Source of the DNA: Auxenochlorella pyrenoidosa | Taxonomy: Eukaryota > Chlorophyta > Trebouxiophyceae > Chlorellales > Chlorellaceae | DNA length: 10,381 bases | Reading direction: 5' to 3' | Assembly: GCA_001430745.1 (NCBI GenBank) | Contig: KQ481983.1 | Location: 64,204-74,584, forward strand | Part shown: positions 8,250 to 10,381 of the stretch, in pieces | Numbering within the stretch: the stretch's first letter is position 1 | Layout: each line of letters starts with the position of its first letter | Program-made: the position numbers and the translations under genes | Notes under the pieces: model-generated | The model's database searches: none | The model's input: the letters and a program-made list of their open reading frames with translations, nothing else | Told to the model about the DNA's origin: nothing

Positions 8250-10340
8250 ATGGACCGCCTCCAGCGAATGCTGGGTGCAGGCGGCATGGGCGGCGCAGGC
8301 CCGGGAGGGGACACCCCGCTGGTGAGTTGCGGCCTGGGGCGTGCCGGCCCGCTCGGTGCCTTGCACGAACAGCAGGATTGTCGATTGAGCACGGATCGAT
8401 CCGCTCACCGACCGACGGAAGCAAGGCCTGCCTTTGCCGCTGCACGCCCGCCTCGGCCCGCCTCGACCCGCCCCGTGCCGCCCGCCGGCCCCTTCCTTGC
8501 CCCTCCAGGCCGACACCAGCGAGCAGATCTACATCTCCTCGCTGGCGCTGCTGAAGATGCTGAAGCACGGGCGTGCCGGCGTGCCGCTGGAGGTCATGGG
8601 CCTCATGCTGGGCGAGTTTGTGGACGAGTACACCGTCAAGGCAAGGGCGCCTCCGTGGCTTCCGGCCGGAAGCCTTCTCTTTCACCCCATGTGCATTTTG
8701 ATGCCTTGGCATGCCTGAGCCTGTCTGTGCTGGTGGCAGGGTGGCATCCACAGTCTTCCACCTACTCGTGCTATCCACCTACTCTGCCACTAGCGTGGTT
8801 GCACGACACTGCGACACCATAGAACCCGACGGTAGCTCCTGCGCGCGGCTTCTCCCCTTGTGCAGGTGGTGGACGTGTTTGCGATGCCGCAAAGCGGCAC
8901 GGGCGTGTCTGTGGAGGCGGTGGACCCGGTGTTCCAGACAAAGATGCTTGACATGCTCAAGCAGGTTGGCAGGTGAGCGTCCTCCTCCGCCGCCGCCCCT
9001 GGGCTTTGTGCACTGCGCGTCCGCCGGCCGTGCTTGTCCCAGTCACGCCGCCCGCGTGGTTGCCCTCCCGTGTACTCCAGCCGGCGCCACTGGATGCCAT
9101 GCCATGCCTTGCCATGCCTTGCCATGCAATATCGCTCTCTCGCCTCCACGGCTCGACACTTGCACGCCTGCTTGCTGCCCTCCTCCCCTCCCTGCCCAGG
9201 CCCGAGATGGTGGTGGGCTGGTACCACTCCCACCCGGGCTTTGGCTGCTGGCTGTCCGGGGTGGACGTGAACACGCAGCAGTCGTTCGAGGCGCTCAACC
9301 AGCGTGCGGTGGCGGGTGAGCCCGCCGGCAGGGTGCCCATTGGGGCTGCACGCGGCGGGGGGCGTGCAGGGCGTGCACGCCCACCGCCGCTTGCAGGGTG
9401 CGAGCGCCCCGCCGCTCGCTGCGTTCCCACCGCCCCTCCTGCCTGGCTGGCTTCACGCTGCCTCATGCTGCCACACCTGTTGGTGCCCCCCTGGCCGCTT
9501 ACGTGGCCACACGTGCCTCCCCCCTGCTGCCGCAGTGGTGGTGGACCCCATACAGTCGGTCAAGGGCAAGGTGGTGATTGACGCCTTCCGCTGCATCAGG
9601 TGCGCAAGTTTGGGCATCCCTGCTGGCCTACATGGCTGCATGGCTGGCGTGCTTGGCTGACCGCCTCCCTGGCTGATCACCTGCCTGGCTGGATGCCTGC
9701 TTGGCCGGGCGCCCGCCCGCTCGCCGCACATACTAAGCTGGTGGGGCGCTCGCACCTGCCGGGCCGCATTCGCCCCTGCCGCCGTGCCGGCCATGCCGCA
9801 GCGCAGGTGCCACTGGCATGCCTCGAGCAGGCATGATAGCAGGCGCATGCCCACCGCCTGCCCCTGCGCCTGCGCTGCGCGTCCCCACCCTGCAGCCCGC
9901 AGACGATGATGCTTGGGCAGGAGCCGCGGCAGACCACCTCCAACGTGGGGCACCTCAACAAGCCGTCCATCCAGGTGCCAGTGCGGGCCCCGGTGCCAGG
10001 GGCTGCCGCTGACAGGTTGCGACGCTGCGGCTCTAGCGCAGAAGCTGTTGATGTCCAGTGCAGAGCACAGACTGCTCGCTCTTTGCCTGCCATCGCCTTG
10101 TGCCAGCATCCCTGCCCCCTCTCACTCTCCCCCTCTCTTCGATCTCTCTCTCATCTCAATCAACTCTCTCTCTGAGTTGAGTCTCTCCCTCTCTCTCCCT
10201 CTCTCTCTCACACACACTCACCCATCTACACACACCCACCCTGGCAGGCGCTCATCCACGGCCTCAACCGGCACTACTACTCCATCGCCATCAACTACCG
10301 CAAGACGCCGCTGGAGGAGCGCATGCTGGGCAACCTGCAG
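8250..10340 (+). CDS. RPN11: 26S proteasome lid deubiquitinase RPN11/PSMD14 (3' end outside window)
   Basis: Seven exons are visible: 8250-8321, 8509-8640, 8866-8972, 9200-9315, 9536-9599, 9896-9974, 10248-10340. They give 221 residues that align without gaps to RPN11 of plants and animals; the family is about 310 residues, so about 90 C-terminal residues lie beyond the window. The protein is the zinc JAMM (MPN+) isopeptidase of the 19S lid, paired with RPN8, and removes ubiquitin chains as substrates enter the core. Glu52, His113, His115, Ser123 and Asp126 are all present, at the same numbers as in human. Landmarks are MDRLQRMLG at the start, [53 protein letters not shown] and EPRQTTSN. The start is the ATG of the conserved N terminus. 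Intron 2 begins GC rather than GT; the others begin GTG. Nothing suggests loss of activity. Confidence 0.97.
8641..8865 (+). other. RPN11: GC-AG intron (RPN11 intron 2)
   Basis: Exon 2 ends ...YTVK with AAG at 8638-8640, followed by GCAAGG. The acceptor is TGCAG, and exon 3 opens VVDVFAMPQ. Only this junction restores the conserved RPN11 wording with no gain or loss. The nearest GT donor, inside the GTC codon, would delete two conserved residues. Confidence 0.9.
9095..9127 (+). repeat. Tandem repeat of a 10-base unit (GCCATGCCTT) in RPN11 intron 3
   Basis: Two perfect adjacent copies occur at 9101-9120, with partial copies (GCCATG) on both sides. It is intronic and non-coding. Confidence 0.9.
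9225..9266 (+). other. RPN11: JAMM zinc motif of RPN11
   Basis: [14 protein letters not shown] supplies the two zinc histidines (113, 115), the serine and the zinc aspartate (126). The catalytic glutamate (52) is encoded at 8590-8592 in exon 2. All four key positions fit an active MPN+ protease, as opposed to the inactive MPN of RPN8. Confidence 0.97.
9609..9712 (+). repeat. Degenerate TGGCTG-rich repeat in RPN11 intron 5
   Basis: The words TGGCTG, CTGGC and TTGGC recur every 10-15 bases as an imperfect short-period array. It lies inside the intron between exons 5 and 6. Confidence 0.6.
10111..10246 (+). repeat. Long CT/CA-rich tract before RPN11 exon 7
   Basis: About 135 bases are almost purely CT repeats, changing to CA-rich sequence, and run up to the acceptor CTGGCAG. 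It is an extended polypyrimidine tract of microsatellite origin. A short mirror-like ATCTCAATC...GAGTTGAGTC patch interrupts it. Confidence 0.9.
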
Positions 10341-10355
10341 GTGGGGGGCGCGCTC

Positions 10356-10381
10356 GTGTGTGGTGTGTGTGTGTGTGTGGT
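10356..10381 (+). repeat. (GT)n microsatellite at the start of RPN11 intron 7
   Basis: GT repeats begin shortly after the donor GTGGGG at 10341 and run off the window edge. The intron's end is not visible. Confidence 0.9.

Noticed and set aside
8235..8822. Open frames on both strands over the start of RPN11
   Set aside because: The conserved RPN11 exons and intron junctions explain this stretch; the other frames read through introns and have no homology.
9601..9895. Short-period repeats considered as a CRISPR-like or satellite array
   Set aside because: Units are degenerate with no unique spacers, and the stretch is bounded by exact RPN11 splice sites, so it is intronic simple sequence.

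Overview
The window looks like nuclear DNA of a GC-rich green alga, most likely a trebouxiophyte of the Chlorella type. The evidence is split genes with many introns of about 135-330 bases, donors that almost all begin GTG, very high GC at third codon positions, a plant-type plastid thioredoxin, and a candidate TGTAA poly(A) signal. The species cannot be fixed from the sequence alone. The exon models below come from reading protein homology and splice junctions by eye; phases agree at every junction listed.

Three genes are present. (1) At the left edge, on the + strand, is the last coding exon (279-422) of a thioredoxin x-type plastid thioredoxin, followed by its probable 3' UTR. (2) Bases 1061-7742 on the minus strand hold one gene of 16 modelled exons (3,690 coding bases, about 1,229 residues). 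It encodes two N-terminal EF-hands, about 14 WD40 repeats (enough for two seven-bladed propellers) and a low-complexity tail. This is the architecture of the WDR49 (CFAP337)/WDR64/WDY family, linked to cilia and sperm flagella in animals. (3) From 8250 to the right edge, on the + strand, is the 26S proteasome lid deubiquitinase RPN11 (PSMD14): seven exons, 221 residues of an expected roughly 310, with the JAMM zinc site intact and one GC-AG intron.

Genes 1 and 2 converge across 638 bases. Genes 2 and 3 are divergent and share a 507-base upstream region that may be a bidirectional promoter. The three genes belong to different processes (plastid redox, calcium/cilium-type scaffold, protein turnover), so no operon-like logic is expected.

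I saw no mobile element, CRISPR array, tRNA or rRNA. The points most worth checking are a cilium-type gene in what may be a coccoid alga, the change in exon size halfway through it, a (CAGGG)6 G-quadruplex motif beside one of its 5' splice sites, a near-perfect hairpin inside its coding sequence, the GC-AG intron in RPN11, and a cysteine next to the cis-proline of the thioredoxin.
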